A DNA stretch of 64,000 bases from JAUWCL01 sp964599375 (GTDB lineage Bacteria; Krumholzibacteriota; Krumholzibacteriia; Krumholzibacteriales; Krumholzibacteriaceae): the NCBI GenBank assembly GCA_964599375.1, contig CAZREW010000015.1, positions 1 to 64,000 of the forward strand. Direction: 5' to 3'. Position numbers and translations under genes: made by a program. How positions within the stretch are numbered: position 1 is the first letter of the stretch; each line of letters begins with the position of its first letter. Below the pieces are notes generated by a model. The model was not told where the DNA came from and did not search any database. It saw only the letters and a list, made by a program, of their open reading frames with translations. Shown here one piece after another: positions 52,171-60,495 of this stretch.

Positions 52171-54293
52171 CTTGCCGCCCCTCCGGCGAGCGCCAGTTCG
52201 CTGCCTTCGTTGTTTTTCGCCGCGCTGCACCTGATCGATACGGTGGTCCCCTTCGACACCTTTCTTCCCGGAGGCGGGTCCTGCTTCTGCACTCTCCCCG
52301 AACCGGCGATCCTGCTCCTGAGGCCCGATTCGATCAGCATACGCCTTGCCTGTCTTATCGAAAGCCCCCGGAGGTCAGGGACCATCACACCAGCCTCTTT
52401 AGCGCCGCCCTCCGATATGAACGACAGGGAGACCTTCCCGCCTTTCTGCACGAGTGTGCCAGGACCGGGGACCTGCGAATAGACTTCCCCCTCGCCGCTC
52501 GTGTACGCGAGATACAGGTCGCAGTCGCTTGCCAGCTGCTCAGCCTCGGCACACCTGAGCCTGAAGAAACTCGGTACTGCGATCATGTCCTTCGCCCGCT
52601 GTCCCGGATCGACGGCGATCTCAGCCTCGGGAGCGAAAAGATCGGAAGCGAGGTTTATACCCTCCACTATCTCGCTGAAGACCAGGGCCGAGGACGACCC
52701 GCCATAGTGCCATCTGTAATCGGGCTCTTTGAGAACGACCATGCAGACCAGCTTTGGATCGTCCGCCGGAGCAAACCCGGCAAAGCTCGCGATCCAGGTA
52801 TTCTCAAGGTACCTCGAACCGTCGGCCACCTGGGCCGTGCCGGTCTTGCCCGCCGTCTCGATACCGTCGACCGCCGCGTTGACGCCGGTCCCGTCGACCA
52901 CCACTTCGCGGCAGAACCCCCTGAGCTTCCTGGCCGTTTCAGGAGAGAGCACCTTTCTGACCCTTACTGGATCGAACTTTCTGACAAGCCCGCCTTCGGG
53001 GTCCCTGACTTCCCGCGCTATCCTCGGCACCATCAGGTCCCCTCCGTTCGCGACCGCGCAGTAGGCCATGGCCATCTGGACAACCGTCACGCCTATCTCC
53101 TGCCCGATCGCCATGCTCGGCAGCGACCTCGCCGACCAGTCTTCCGGTCTGCGGAGCGCTCCCGCTGACTCGGCGGGCAGGTCGATACCGGTCCTGCTGC
53201 CGAAACCGAACCGCAGAAGGAACGCATAAAAATCATCCCTGTCGGTGTCCATGACCGCTTTGATCGTGCATATATTGCTCGATTTCTTGAAAGCCTCCTT
53301 GAATGTCAACCACCCGAACTTGTGGTCGTCATTGAAGGTCCCGAACCAGAAATCGGCCCTTCCTTCCTCACCGTAGAACACATCGTAAGGATCGACCTCC
53401 CCCTGCTCGAGCAGGTAGGCGGCGGTGACCAGCTTGAACGTCGATCCGGGCTCGTAGATGCAGCCGGTCGAATACAGCCCGTTGCCCGTCTTTATCTTTC
53501 CCGCTTTCGAGCCTTCCTTTTCGGCCAGAGCGTATATCTCGCCCGTCCACGGGTCGACGACGACGGCAGCGCCCGAAGCGGCACCATATCTCGAGACGGC
53601 CTGCTCGAGCTCGAAATCGACTATCGCCTGGATCCTTGAGTCGATCGTGAGATAGAGATCGTGGCCGTTCTCCGGTCTGCGTCCGGGCGCGTCCGTGCGT
53701 CGATAAAGTCTTCCTCTAGCATCTCTTATCATCAGCTTCCATCCGTCGGTACCCCTGAGATAGTCGTCGAACATCAGCTCGAGACCTCCCTTGCCCGCGT
53801 TGTCGTCACCGACAGAGCCTAGAAGCAGTGGAGCCATGCAGTGGAACGGGTTTATCCGTTCAGGGTCCGGGTCGAGCCTGACTCCCTGCATCGATGAAAG
53901 CTTTTCCTCCTGCTGGCAGGAGAGCGAGACCTTCCTGGCGAGGCGTATGTAGTCGTCTTTCCGGTTCAGGAGACGGCGGATAAACGACCTGTTAATCGAG
54001 GCGGCGTCGGAGAGAACCTCGAGCTCATCGTCATCGCCAGGAAGGTCCCGGGGGGTGACGCCAAGAACATAAGTCCTGTGTGAAACGGCCAGGGGAAGGC
54101 CGTTGCGGTCGAAGATGCTGCCGCGGCTGGCGAGCCAGGAGACCCTCTTCTCGCTGTTGAGGTGCGCATCTTCGATGATCTCGTCATGATCTATTATCTG
54201 TACGTCGACTATCCGGAGAAAGATCGCGCAGACGGCGGCAAGCGAAAGCACATCGACCGTTATCATCCGCCAGTTTTTTAGACGCGACGTCAT
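52167..54293 (-). CDS. ftsI: Penicillin-binding protein 2/3 (FtsI) with two PASTA domains
   Basis: Septal D,D-transpeptidase that cross-links murein. 708 residues: a membrane helix at about 11-28, a dimerisation domain starting SRGSIFDRNGLPLA, then the transpeptidase with STFK (Ser284), SSN (338-340) and KTGTA (483-487). Two C-terminal PASTA domains follow, about 580-640 (VPSFFRLRCAEAEQLA) and 643-700 (VPDLRGLSIRQARRML). PASTA tails are usual in Gram-positive SpoVD/PBP2x and occur in some diderm phyla. The start overlaps ftsL (ATGA). Confidence 0.95.
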   Translation of the reverse strand: MTSRLKNWRMITVDVLSLAAVCAIFLRIVDVQIIDHDEIIEDAHLNSEKRVSWLASRGSIFDRNGLPLAVSHRTYVLGVTPRDLPGDDDELEVLSDAASINRSFIRRLLNRKDDYIRLARKVSLSCQQEEKLSSMQGVRLDPDPERINPFHCMAPLLLGSVGDDNAGKGGLELMFDDYLRGTDGWKLMIRDARGRLYRRTDAPGRRPENGHDLYLTIDSRIQAIVDFELEQAVSRYGAASGAAVVVDPWTGEIYALAEKEGSKAGKIKTGNGLYSTGCIYEPGSTFKLVTAAYLLEQGEVDPYDVFYGEEGRADFWFGTFNDDHKFGWLTFKEAFKKSSNICTIKAVMDTDRDDFYAFLLRFGFGSRTGIDLPAESAGALRRPEDWSARSLPSMAIGQEIGVTVVQMAMAYCAVANGGDLMVPRIAREVRDPEGGLVRKFDPVRVRKVLSPETARKLRGFCREVVVDGTGVNAAVDGIETAGKTGTAQVADGSRYLENTWIASFAGFAPADDPKLVCMVVLKEPDYRWHYGGSSSALVFSEIVEGINLASDLFAPEAEIAVDPGQRAKDMIAVPSFFRLRCAEAEQLASDCDLYLAYTSGEGEVYSQVPGPGTLVQKGGKVSLSFISEGGAKEAGVMVPDLRGLSIRQARRMLIESGLRSRIAGSGRVQKQDPPPGRKVSKGTTVSIRCSAAKNNEGSELALAGGAAR

Positions 54294-54718
54294 CTGCTCT
54301 CCGGAACATCCGCCGGGGTGGAGGGGAGACTTCCCTCTCCACCCCTTGCGGCCCAACGGGCTCTTTCTTCGTCAGTGATATCACCAGGTTCGCAGTAGGC
54401 GATCCTGTGTATCTGGTCCGGCGCTCCCGGCTTCATACCCGCCGCTTCCGCCAGGGGGATGATCCGTTCGGCCGATGCCAGTTCGTTTCTGCGCGTCATG
54501 AGGCAGATCCTCTCATCCTTGAGAGCCTGCCTGAGCCTCGTCCCCTCCTCGATCCTCTTGGAGATCCCGTCCAGGTGCACGTGCAGGGAGATATAGAGGA
54601 GCACGAGGCTGGAGAAGAAGCCCAGGATGATCAGGAAATTGAACGGCCCCATCCTTCCTTCGAGGGCCCTTTTCACTATCATCGACAGGTGATCGAAATA
54701 TCTCTGTCCCGTGTTCAT
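54290..54718 (-). CDS. ftsL: FtsL-like cell division protein
   Basis: 142 residues: one membrane helix at about 27-46 (NFLIILGFFSSLVLLYISLH) and then a short coiled coil (ISKRIEEGTRLRQALKDERI), the typical FtsL plan. FtsL bridges FtsQ/FtsB to FtsW/FtsI. Sequence identity to named FtsL is always low; the call rests on shape and position between rsmH and ftsI. Confidence 0.75.
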   Translation of the reverse strand: MNTGQRYFDHLSMIVKRALEGRMGPFNFLIILGFFSSLVLLYISLHVHLDGISKRIEEGTRLRQALKDERICLMTRRNELASAERIIPLAEAAGMKPGAPDQIHRIAYCEPGDITDEERARWAARGGEGSLPSTPADVPESR

Positions 54719-54746
54719 TCCTGATCCTCTCCTTGTGTCGGGCCGG

Positions 54747-55658
54747 TCAGGCCAGCCGCTCGGCAGCTCTCAGCCTGGCGCTTCGCGCCCTCGGGTTTTC
54801 GGATATCTCCTCTTCGCCGGGTACCACCGGGCGCCTTGTCAGGACCTTCAGCCGCGGCTGCCTGCCGCAGGCGCATTCCGGGAAATCGGAAGGACAGATG
54901 CATCCCTTCTCCTCGGCCTGGAAAAATCTCTTTACTGTCCTGTCCTCGAGCGAGTGATAGCTGATCAGGACAAGTCTCCCACCCGGAACACACAGCTCAA
55001 GAGAGGCCGGCAGAAATGCGGCCAGTGCCTCGAGTTCCCTGTTTGCCCATATTCTCAGCGCCTGAAAGACCCTCGCCAGCGTGGAGATCATATCCCTGGC
55101 GGGAGCGGCCTTTTCAACAGCGGCCCTGAGCCTCGCCGTGCTCTCGATCCGCCCTGCTGAGCGTTCCCTGCAGATCTCGCGGGCGACCGCCCTGCTCCGG
55201 CGCTCTTCCCCGTATTCGCGGATGATTCGGGCGAGTTCCCGTTCTGAGGCTGTATTGATAAGCTCTTTGACATCGCCGCCGCCGGGCCCCATCGCCATAT
55301 CGAGCGGGCCGTCGGCGAGATAGCTGAATCCCCGTTCCCTGTCGGCTATCTGAAGCGATGAGAGGCCCAGGTCGAGAAGGATCCCCTCACACTTCCCGCC
55401 GGAAAGATGCTGTGATATCTCGGAGAAATCGCCTCGGACGAGCGTAACACGGTCGCCGAACCGCCTGAGCCTGTCAGAGGCTGCGTCAAGCGCTTTCGGA
55501 TCGCGGTCGATCCCGATGAGCCTGACCTTTTCGCCGCCTGCCTCGAGAATAGCCTCGGCGTGCCCGCCCATCCCAACCGTTCCGTCGATGTATTTCCCTT
55601 CCCTTCCTGTCATCAGAAACCTCACGACCTCATCGACCAGGACAGGCGTATGTATCAC
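54747..55658 (-). CDS. rsmH: 16S rRNA (cytosine1402-N4)-methyltransferase
   Basis: Methylates C1402 in the ribosomal decoding centre. 303 residues: VIHTPVLVDEVV, GTVGMGGHAEAILE (SAM site), LGLSSLQI, YHSLEDRTVKRFF and the terminal ARSARLRAAERL. The GTG at 55658 overlaps the STAS stop (GTGA) and follows GGAGGT; the frame is open upstream without homology. Confidence 0.96.
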   Translation of the reverse strand: MIHTPVLVDEVVRFLMTGREGKYIDGTVGMGGHAEAILEAGGEKVRLIGIDRDPKALDAASDRLRRFGDRVTLVRGDFSEISQHLSGGKCEGILLDLGLSSLQIADRERGFSYLADGPLDMAMGPGGGDVKELINTASERELARIIREYGEERRSRAVAREICRERSAGRIESTARLRAAVEKAAPARDMISTLARVFQALRIWANRELEALAAFLPASLELCVPGGRLVLISYHSLEDRTVKRFFQAEEKGCICPSDFPECACGRQPRLKVLTRRPVVPGEEEISENPRARSARLRAAERLA

Positions 55659-56056
55659 CTGCCGTCCACCTCCAGCGGGCAGCCCGCCGCCTCCCCTTTT
55701 CCGGAGGCGTACGCGCCCATTTTCCCTCTTTCGACCTTCAGATACCTGAAGGCCTTCCTCCAGTCTGAAAAAACGGGGGTCATCTTCGTTCTGCTTACGA
55801 AAGCGAAGATACTGAGGAGATAATCGTTGAATCCGCTGAAGATGACCCCGGGGCTCGTTCCGATCAACCTGTCGAGCGACTGAAACACCCTGTAATCGGC
55901 GTGACGGACTCCGGCGAAATCGAGGATGCAGCAGCCTCCGGACACAGCGGGCGCGCACCCGATGTGGCTCGCGAGCATCTCGGCGTCACTGTCGTCGATG
56001 ACGCCTGAGATCCTCAGGACCTCGATGCCGTCCCGGTCTGTGCGATGGACCCTCAT
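55655..56056 (-). CDS. STAS-like protein inserted between mraZ and rsmH
   Basis: 133 residues. The N-terminal 100 fit an anti-anti-sigma (STAS) fold: GIEVLRISGVIDDSDAEMLA, then GGCCILDFAGVRHADYRVFQ, where an active anti-anti-sigma factor would have Asp-Ser. The Ser is replaced (ADYR), so it should not be phosphorylated in the usual way. A C-terminal extension (SDWRKAFRYLKVERGKMGAY) is conserved-looking. The ATG at 56056 lies 18 nt after mraZ. Such a gene is not part of the usual dcw order. A partner could be the RsbW-type ATPase at 32 kb, but this is speculation. Confidence 0.72.
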   Translation of the reverse strand: MRVHRTDRDGIEVLRISGVIDDSDAEMLASHIGCAPAVSGGCCILDFAGVRHADYRVFQSLDRLIGTSPGVIFSGFNDYLLSIFAFVSRTKMTPVFSDWRKAFRYLKVERGKMGAYASGKGEAAGCPLEVDGR

Positions 56057-56073
56057 CCCTGCTCCCTGCCGGA

Positions 56074-56508
56074 CTAGTATTCCCACTCGCCGTCGAGGAA
56101 AGTGTCGTCAGCTTCGTGGCTGACCTTCTCGTAGTCCTCGATCGACCAGATCTCGATATAGTTGAGGACCCCGACTACCATTACCTTCTTAGGCCCGCCC
56201 AGAGCCTCGAGCATCGCCGGAGGGATCGCGATCCTTCCCGACTTGTCGAGGTTGAGCGTCCGTGATTTGCTGCTGTAGAACCTGATGTAGTTCCTCTTCT
56301 TCGGGCCCGGAGGAAGCTTGTGCAGCTCGCTGACGACGACCTCGTTCCACTCGTTGAGCGGGTAGAGGTTGAGGCATCGCTCCTTGCCCATCGATATGAC
56401 GTACATCGCGGCTGATACTTCCGGGACAAGATGCCTGAACTTCGCGGGAACCATCAGGCGTCCCTTCGCGTCGATCGTGCATTCGAAATTTCCAAGGAAG
56501 TTCTGCAT
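56074..56508 (-). CDS. mraZ: Transcriptional regulator MraZ
   Basis: DNA-binding repressor or activator that controls the dcw operon, from the first position of the cluster. 144 residues with two AbrB-like repeats: FECTIDAKGRLMVPAKFRH and LNLDKSGRIAIPPAMLEALG. The C-terminal WSIEDYEKV is typical. Its own promoter carries four 10-bp-spaced MraZ boxes. ATG at 56508. Confidence 0.97.
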   Translation of the reverse strand: MQNFLGNFECTIDAKGRLMVPAKFRHLVPEVSAAMYVISMGKERCLNLYPLNEWNEVVVSELHKLPPGPKKRNYIRFYSSKSRTLNLDKSGRIAIPPAMLEALGGPKKVMVVGVLNYIEIWSIEDYEKVSHEADDTFLDGEWEY

Positions 56509-56606
56509 CTTTCCGGCCTTTCAGAGGTCCTCCCCATCCTACCTCACGGCCGGAATATCGGTCGGCGCCGGCAGTGACGATCTTTACATTTTGGGGACTA
56601 ACCTCT

Positions 56607-56641
56607 CCATTTCGACCCACTTTATCCCACTCTCTCCCACA
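56607..56641 (-). promoter_or_regulatory. MraZ operator: four 10-bp-spaced TGGGN boxes
   Basis: On the minus strand TGGGA (56641-56637), TGGGA (56631-56627), TGGGT (56621-56617) and a degenerate TGGAG (56611-56607) are each separated by 5 nt, the known MraZ-box arrangement. They overlap the promoter. Confidence 0.88.
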
Positions 56642-56650
56642 GTGTCAAGG
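56623..56650 (-). promoter_or_regulatory. Sigma70-like promoter of the dcw cluster
   Basis: TTGACA (56650-56645) is a perfect -35. GATAAA (56628-56623) is a fair -10 with 16-bp spacing. MraZ boxes fill the spacer and -10, so bound MraZ should exclude RNA polymerase. The leader to the mraZ ATG is about 110 nt. Confidence 0.68.
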
Positions 56651-56721
56651 GAAAATATCGTAACATGCCCTTAATTCTCATATTTTACTGTGTTGTATAA
56701 TAAAGAGTTAGCGGATACAGG

Positions 56722-56745
56722 AAAAAAAATCCACAGGGTTCCGTG
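56722..56745 (-). terminator. Probable terminator of the polysaccharide operon
   Basis: On the minus strand a short stem with one bulge (CACGG with CCTGTG, 3-nt loop) is followed by GATTTTTTTTCC. The eight-T tract is strong although the stem is weak. Confidence 0.45.
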
Positions 56746-56816
56746 TTTTCCCCGATCTACCACCGGTTCCCACCTGTCCAAAGGGCCCGGTCATCCTGAA
56801 ATGGAAGGATCTGCCT

Positions 56817-57680
56817 TTAGCTGGCGTCGGCCGGCCGATCCGGGGGGATGCCCGGCCTGACAGCGGCGAGGACCAGGGTCGATGCGAGGAGCGAAATGGG
56901 AGGGGTCCTCTCCATGACGGCCTCAAGCCCCCTGGCCAGCGGGAAGACCGGATCCGGCAGGTTCTTCAGAACGAAGATGATCCTCTGCGAACCCGTTACC
57001 TCGAACCCCTCATCCTCGAGCATCGACCTGATCTCCCCCTCAGGAGAGGGCCTGTGGTATCTGTACGGATGGTAGTCGGACCGCTCGATCTCACCTACGG
57101 GATAGCACATCCCGGGGAGCGCCCTCTTGAGGAACGGCAGCCTGTTGGCGACCCGCTTCCCTGTCTCGACGAACGAGTAGTAGTTTGGAGTGGAAAGGAC
57201 GAGGGCGCCCCCCGGCTCGAGAACGCGCCACGCCTCACGGACAGCTGACCGGCGGTCGGGGTGAAAGACATGCTCGAATGTCTCAACCGCCGTGACCGCG
57301 GCAAAGGTACCGTCGCCGAAGGGAAGAGCGCTCATGTCGGCGCAGCTGAGCCTTGACTGCGTGCCGTTCGCAGCCGCGATCATCGATGCCGCCGCGAAAT
57401 CGTTCTGCACAATGTCTATCCCGTACGGGGCGTAGCCGCGAAGCCCTAGAAGAAAGAGGTTGTATCCCCACCCGCAACCGACGTCGAGTGCCCGGCGCCC
57501 CATCCCGGCCGGGAGCATCCCGGTCACCGCCACGAAGCGCCTGCGGCTGAGCCACCTCTTCGCCTTCGAGCCGAGAAACCAGTTCTCTAAAAGGCTCGGC
57601 ATCCGATCCGCCTGTATCCCCACCGGGATAACAGGCTCGGGAAGGTCTTTCATCTCCAGGCCGGGCCGATCCGTATTCAT
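56817..57680 (-). CDS. SAM-dependent methyltransferase (class I)
   Basis: 287 residues. Motif I is ALDVGCGWGYNLF (about 64-76), with GIDIVQ (motif II), SALPFGDGTFAAVTAVETFE (the strand-4 region) and LEPGGALVLSTPNYY. The SAM site is complete. The C-terminal 90 residues are unlike small-molecule enzymes and may hold substrate specificity. It is the last gene of the polysaccharide operon, with an ATGA overlap to the membrane protein. A sugar or lipid-linked glycan is a likely substrate by position. Confidence 0.82.
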   Translation of the reverse strand: MNTDRPGLEMKDLPEPVIPVGIQADRMPSLLENWFLGSKAKRWLSRRRFVAVTGMLPAGMGRRALDVGCGWGYNLFLLGLRGYAPYGIDIVQNDFAAASMIAAANGTQSRLSCADMSALPFGDGTFAAVTAVETFEHVFHPDRRSAVREAWRVLEPGGALVLSTPNYYSFVETGKRVANRLPFLKRALPGMCYPVGEIERSDYHPYRYHRPSPEGEIRSMLEDEGFEVTGSQRIIFVLKNLPDPVFPLARGLEAVMERTPPISLLASTLVLAAVRPGIPPDRPADAS

Positions 57681-59206
57681 CGCGCTTCCCCCTCACCCGC
57701 GGGATCGATCCTGTAAAGCGTGTACGTGACCGGCTCCGGCTTGCGGATCCCGAGATTCGAGACTGTACCCTCCCTCACCGCGGTAAAGCGGAAGCCCCTT
57801 ATGACCGATCCGTCGAAGCGGCGCGGCTCAGGGTGCCGGTCGACGAGATAATCCGCGCCGAGGTCGAGATAGAGCCCCTCGTCGATGATACGCTGCACAT
57901 CTATCCTTCTGCGCATATCGTTGATCTCCGGTGTGACGAGCCCTCCGAGGTCGAGCACCCTGCGCCCGGAGAAATACCCGATGGCCCCGATGTCCGGTGT
58001 CGCGACTACCGACCCCGGCGGCGAATTCTCCGCCAGCCAGATCCCCATCGGCACGAGAACCTCCCGCAGGCCTCTCGAGAATTCCCTCGTCGGGCGCACC
58101 GCTACCGCGAAATAGAATGTGAGGCTCTGCAGCATCGTCAGGACGGCCATCGCAGCGATCAGTCTTCGCGCCGTCCCCGTGGAGACGCCCCGCAGCAGCC
58201 TGGCCGCTCCTGTGAAACCCACGGCTATCAGAGCGGGGAAGACCGGCAACAGGTATCTGGACAGAACGTGAAAATCGAATATCACATATACCGCCGGAAG
58301 CAGGAAGGCCCAGATAAGAAGGAGAAAAAACCCCCCGCGCGATACACCGGCGGCCGGCTCGAAGAGTCGCCCGCGGCGGAATATCCCGGCGACCGTGAAT
58401 GCCGCCGCGACCGCAGCCGGCAGAAGAAGGGTCGCGCCTATCACCTTGATCGGGACGAGCGCGGACGCGAGCATCGCTGCGCCGAAGGCCGGCCTCCCCT
58501 GTTTGGCTCCGGCGGTCAGGGGAAGGAATGTGCCTGTATGAGCTCGTACGGCGATGAGCCAGCACGCCATCAGGGCCGAGAAGACGAGGAGCCAGAGGAA
58601 TCGTCTTTTCAGCGGGGTGTGCCGTTCGGCCGCCGCGAACGCGACGAAGGCCGCCGGGACCATCAGGCCCGCTTCCGGCCTCGCGAGACAGGCGAGGAAG
58701 AGGAGCAGGCCGAAGACGGCGCTCCTTGAGGCCGAGCGCGTTGCCGTCAGCGCCGCGAAGAGGCATACCAGGACGGCTAGCATCGCGAAAGAGGATTCCA
58801 TGCCTGTGGCGCTCCACCTGAGCAGCCAGGCCTCGCATGCCAGCACCGCCGCCGCGGCCGCGGCGACCATCCTGGTCCCGTCGAGCTTCCTGACGAAGAA
58901 ATAGATCGTGATTATCGAAATGGCTCCTGCCGCCCATGAGAACACACGGATCCAGACCGCGAGATCGCCGCCGGCCAGATACGTCAGGGCGAGCAGACCG
59001 ACCCACAGCGGGCTGGTGGCGCCGTACGAAGGGTCCCCCCTGTTGAACGCGAGCTCCCCCGTCTCGGCAAGGTTACGCGCGTACTGCATATGTATATAAG
59101 TATCGTCGGTCATCGATCCGGCCAGAGGGATGCTGGCGGCCGCGAAGAGAGCGACGCAGGCCGCGACCACGGCGATATCTGTTTTATTCACATGGCCTGC
59201 CATCAC
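57677..59206 (-). CDS. GT39/ArnT-like integral membrane glycosyltransferase
   Basis: 509 residues with about eleven membrane helices. The first periplasmic loop carries the DD motif in GSMTDDTYIHMQYARNL, typical of lipid-linked GT-C enzymes (PMT/ArnT-like). A C-terminal soluble part of about 110 residues contains DIGAIGYFSGRRVLDLGGLV, which is common in this group. It would transfer a sugar from a polyprenyl-phosphate sugar to a surface molecule; acceptor unknown. Overlaps the GT4 gene by 4 nt. Confidence 0.72.
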   Translation of the reverse strand: MMAGHVNKTDIAVVAACVALFAAASIPLAGSMTDDTYIHMQYARNLAETGELAFNRGDPSYGATSPLWVGLLALTYLAGGDLAVWIRVFSWAAGAISIITIYFFVRKLDGTRMVAAAAAAVLACEAWLLRWSATGMESSFAMLAVLVCLFAALTATRSASRSAVFGLLLFLACLARPEAGLMVPAAFVAFAAAERHTPLKRRFLWLLVFSALMACWLIAVRAHTGTFLPLTAGAKQGRPAFGAAMLASALVPIKVIGATLLLPAAVAAAFTVAGIFRRGRLFEPAAGVSRGGFFLLLIWAFLLPAVYVIFDFHVLSRYLLPVFPALIAVGFTGAARLLRGVSTGTARRLIAAMAVLTMLQSLTFYFAVAVRPTREFSRGLREVLVPMGIWLAENSPPGSVVATPDIGAIGYFSGRRVLDLGGLVTPEINDMRRRIDVQRIIDEGLYLDLGADYLVDRHPEPRRFDGSVIRGFRFTAVREGTVSNLGIRKPEPVTYTLYRIDPAGEGEAR

Positions 59207-60495
59207 GCGTCCCTCCTCCTGCCGGCTATCAGCTCGAGCTCGCGGGCCAGACTCTCGGCTGCGGCCCTTCTCGAAAACTCCGGTCTCGGCGACAGATCGT
59301 AGGCCGACTCGAGCGTCCCGTCCCTGTACGCCGAATATATCCGCCTCAGCGCTGTCGCGACTTCGCCGGCGTCACCCGGCCCGGCGACCTCGCCCCTGCG
59401 CAGATTCCTGACAAGATCGGCCGCCTCCCCCGGCGGAGCCAGGGCAAGAACGGGCCTGCGGGCGCCTATGTACTCGTAGAGCTTGCCCGGAACGAGCCCG
59501 TTGTATCTCGGGTCGTCGTGCTTGATCAGCAGGAGCACGTGGCTCCTGCGCTCCCGTTCGATGCACTCGGTGTGCGGCATGTTATCCTCGAACACTACGC
59601 ACTTCCCGATCCCGTCGAACCCCTCGAGATCCTCGTTCGCCGATTCCCTGGCCCCGATGAATTCGACCCTGATCCTTCCATTCGCCTCAGGCACCGCTGT
59701 GAGAAACCGCGAAAATCCTTCGAGAAAGACACGTGACCTGCGGCCAAGCGTCAGCATCCCGCAGTGCGTAATCAGCAGGGGGCCGCCGGGAGGCCGTTGC
59801 GGCTCCGAGGTGAAATCCTCCTCGTCGTACCCGTTCGGTATCCTCACGACATTGCATGAAGGGACGCTCCGCGACAATTCGTCCTGCTGCCACCTTGTAG
59901 TTACAACTATGGTATCAGCGCCGTGCTCGACCCGCCTTTCCATGCCCTCGAGGATAGACCTGTGAACTGCGGAGACCGGATCGCGGAGGTAGAGAGATAT
60001 CCATGGATCCCTGAAATCGGCGAGCCACGGCAACCCCGTCCTCCTGGCGACCTTCAGCGCGGCCAGATGAGTGGAGTCGGGCGGGCTTGTCGAGTAGAGA
60101 GCGTCGAACCTCTCATTGCGGCAGAGCCTGAGAGCCTCGCTTACGGCGAACGGCCTCCATCCCGTATAGGTGTCGGGCAGAAGGAATGATTCCCCGGCCC
60201 TTCTCATCAATTCGAAACCGCCGGAAGACCTCGCGCCGGCCCGTCGGCCCCTCAGATTGCCGAGGATCCTCGACGCCGACAGTGAACCTGTCCTGATGAC
60301 GCGGACGCCCGCCGGAATCTGCCTTTCCAGAGAAGGGTCGTTGATCCAGAACTCGCCGGGCTTCGGCGTGACCACGGTGATACCCCAGCCCGTCCTCGAG
60401 AGATACTTTACAAAAGAAAGCGGCCGGTACACCCCTCCCCCGCCTGCGGGCGGGAAGAAGTTGATCATCATCAGCAGCTTTCGAGAAGACATCAT
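59203..60495 (-). CDS. Glycosyltransferase, GT4-like, of the surface polysaccharide operon
   Basis: 430 residues, GT-B fold. N-terminal: MMINFFPPAGGGGVYRPLSF and LPWLADFRDPWISLYLRDP; C-terminal: GLVPGKLYEYIGARRPVLAL with the donor-binding glutamate region. No membrane helix; it acts at the cytoplasmic face. It overlaps the flippase gene by 4 nt. The pattern ADFRDPW and FPP-GG is that of exopolysaccharide GT4 enzymes. Confidence 0.82.
   Translation of the reverse strand: MMSSRKLLMMINFFPPAGGGGVYRPLSFVKYLSRTGWGITVVTPKPGEFWINDPSLERQIPAGVRVIRTGSLSASRILGNLRGRRAGARSSGGFELMRRAGESFLLPDTYTGWRPFAVSEALRLCRNERFDALYSTSPPDSTHLAALKVARRTGLPWLADFRDPWISLYLRDPVSAVHRSILEGMERRVEHGADTIVVTTRWQQDELSRSVPSCNVVRIPNGYDEEDFTSEPQRPPGGPLLITHCGMLTLGRRSRVFLEGFSRFLTAVPEANGRIRVEFIGARESANEDLEGFDGIGKCVVFEDNMPHTECIERERRSHVLLLIKHDDPRYNGLVPGKLYEYIGARRPVLALAPPGEAADLVRNLRRGEVAGPGDAGEVATALRRIYSAYRDGTLESAYDLSPRPEFSRRAAAESLARELELIAGRRRDA

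Larger units (their letters stand above)
56509..56816. other. Intergenic region between mraZ and the polysaccharide operon
   Basis: 308 bp without a gene. It holds the dcw promoter and MraZ operator on the mraZ side and a terminator-like hairpin on the methyltransferase side. The middle (about 56653-56710) is AT-rich. No convincing small gene or RNA was seen. Confidence 0.7.

Noticed and set aside
56690..56705. TATAAT on the plus strand as a promoter
   Set aside because: No plus-strand gene follows for at least 7 kb and no -35 is placed well.
56650..56745. Possible DnaA boxes or replication origin (AATCCACAGG and TTATCCCAC-like words near mraZ)
   Set aside because: Only loose matches, no cluster, no dnaA or dnaN nearby; the repeats are better explained as MraZ boxes.
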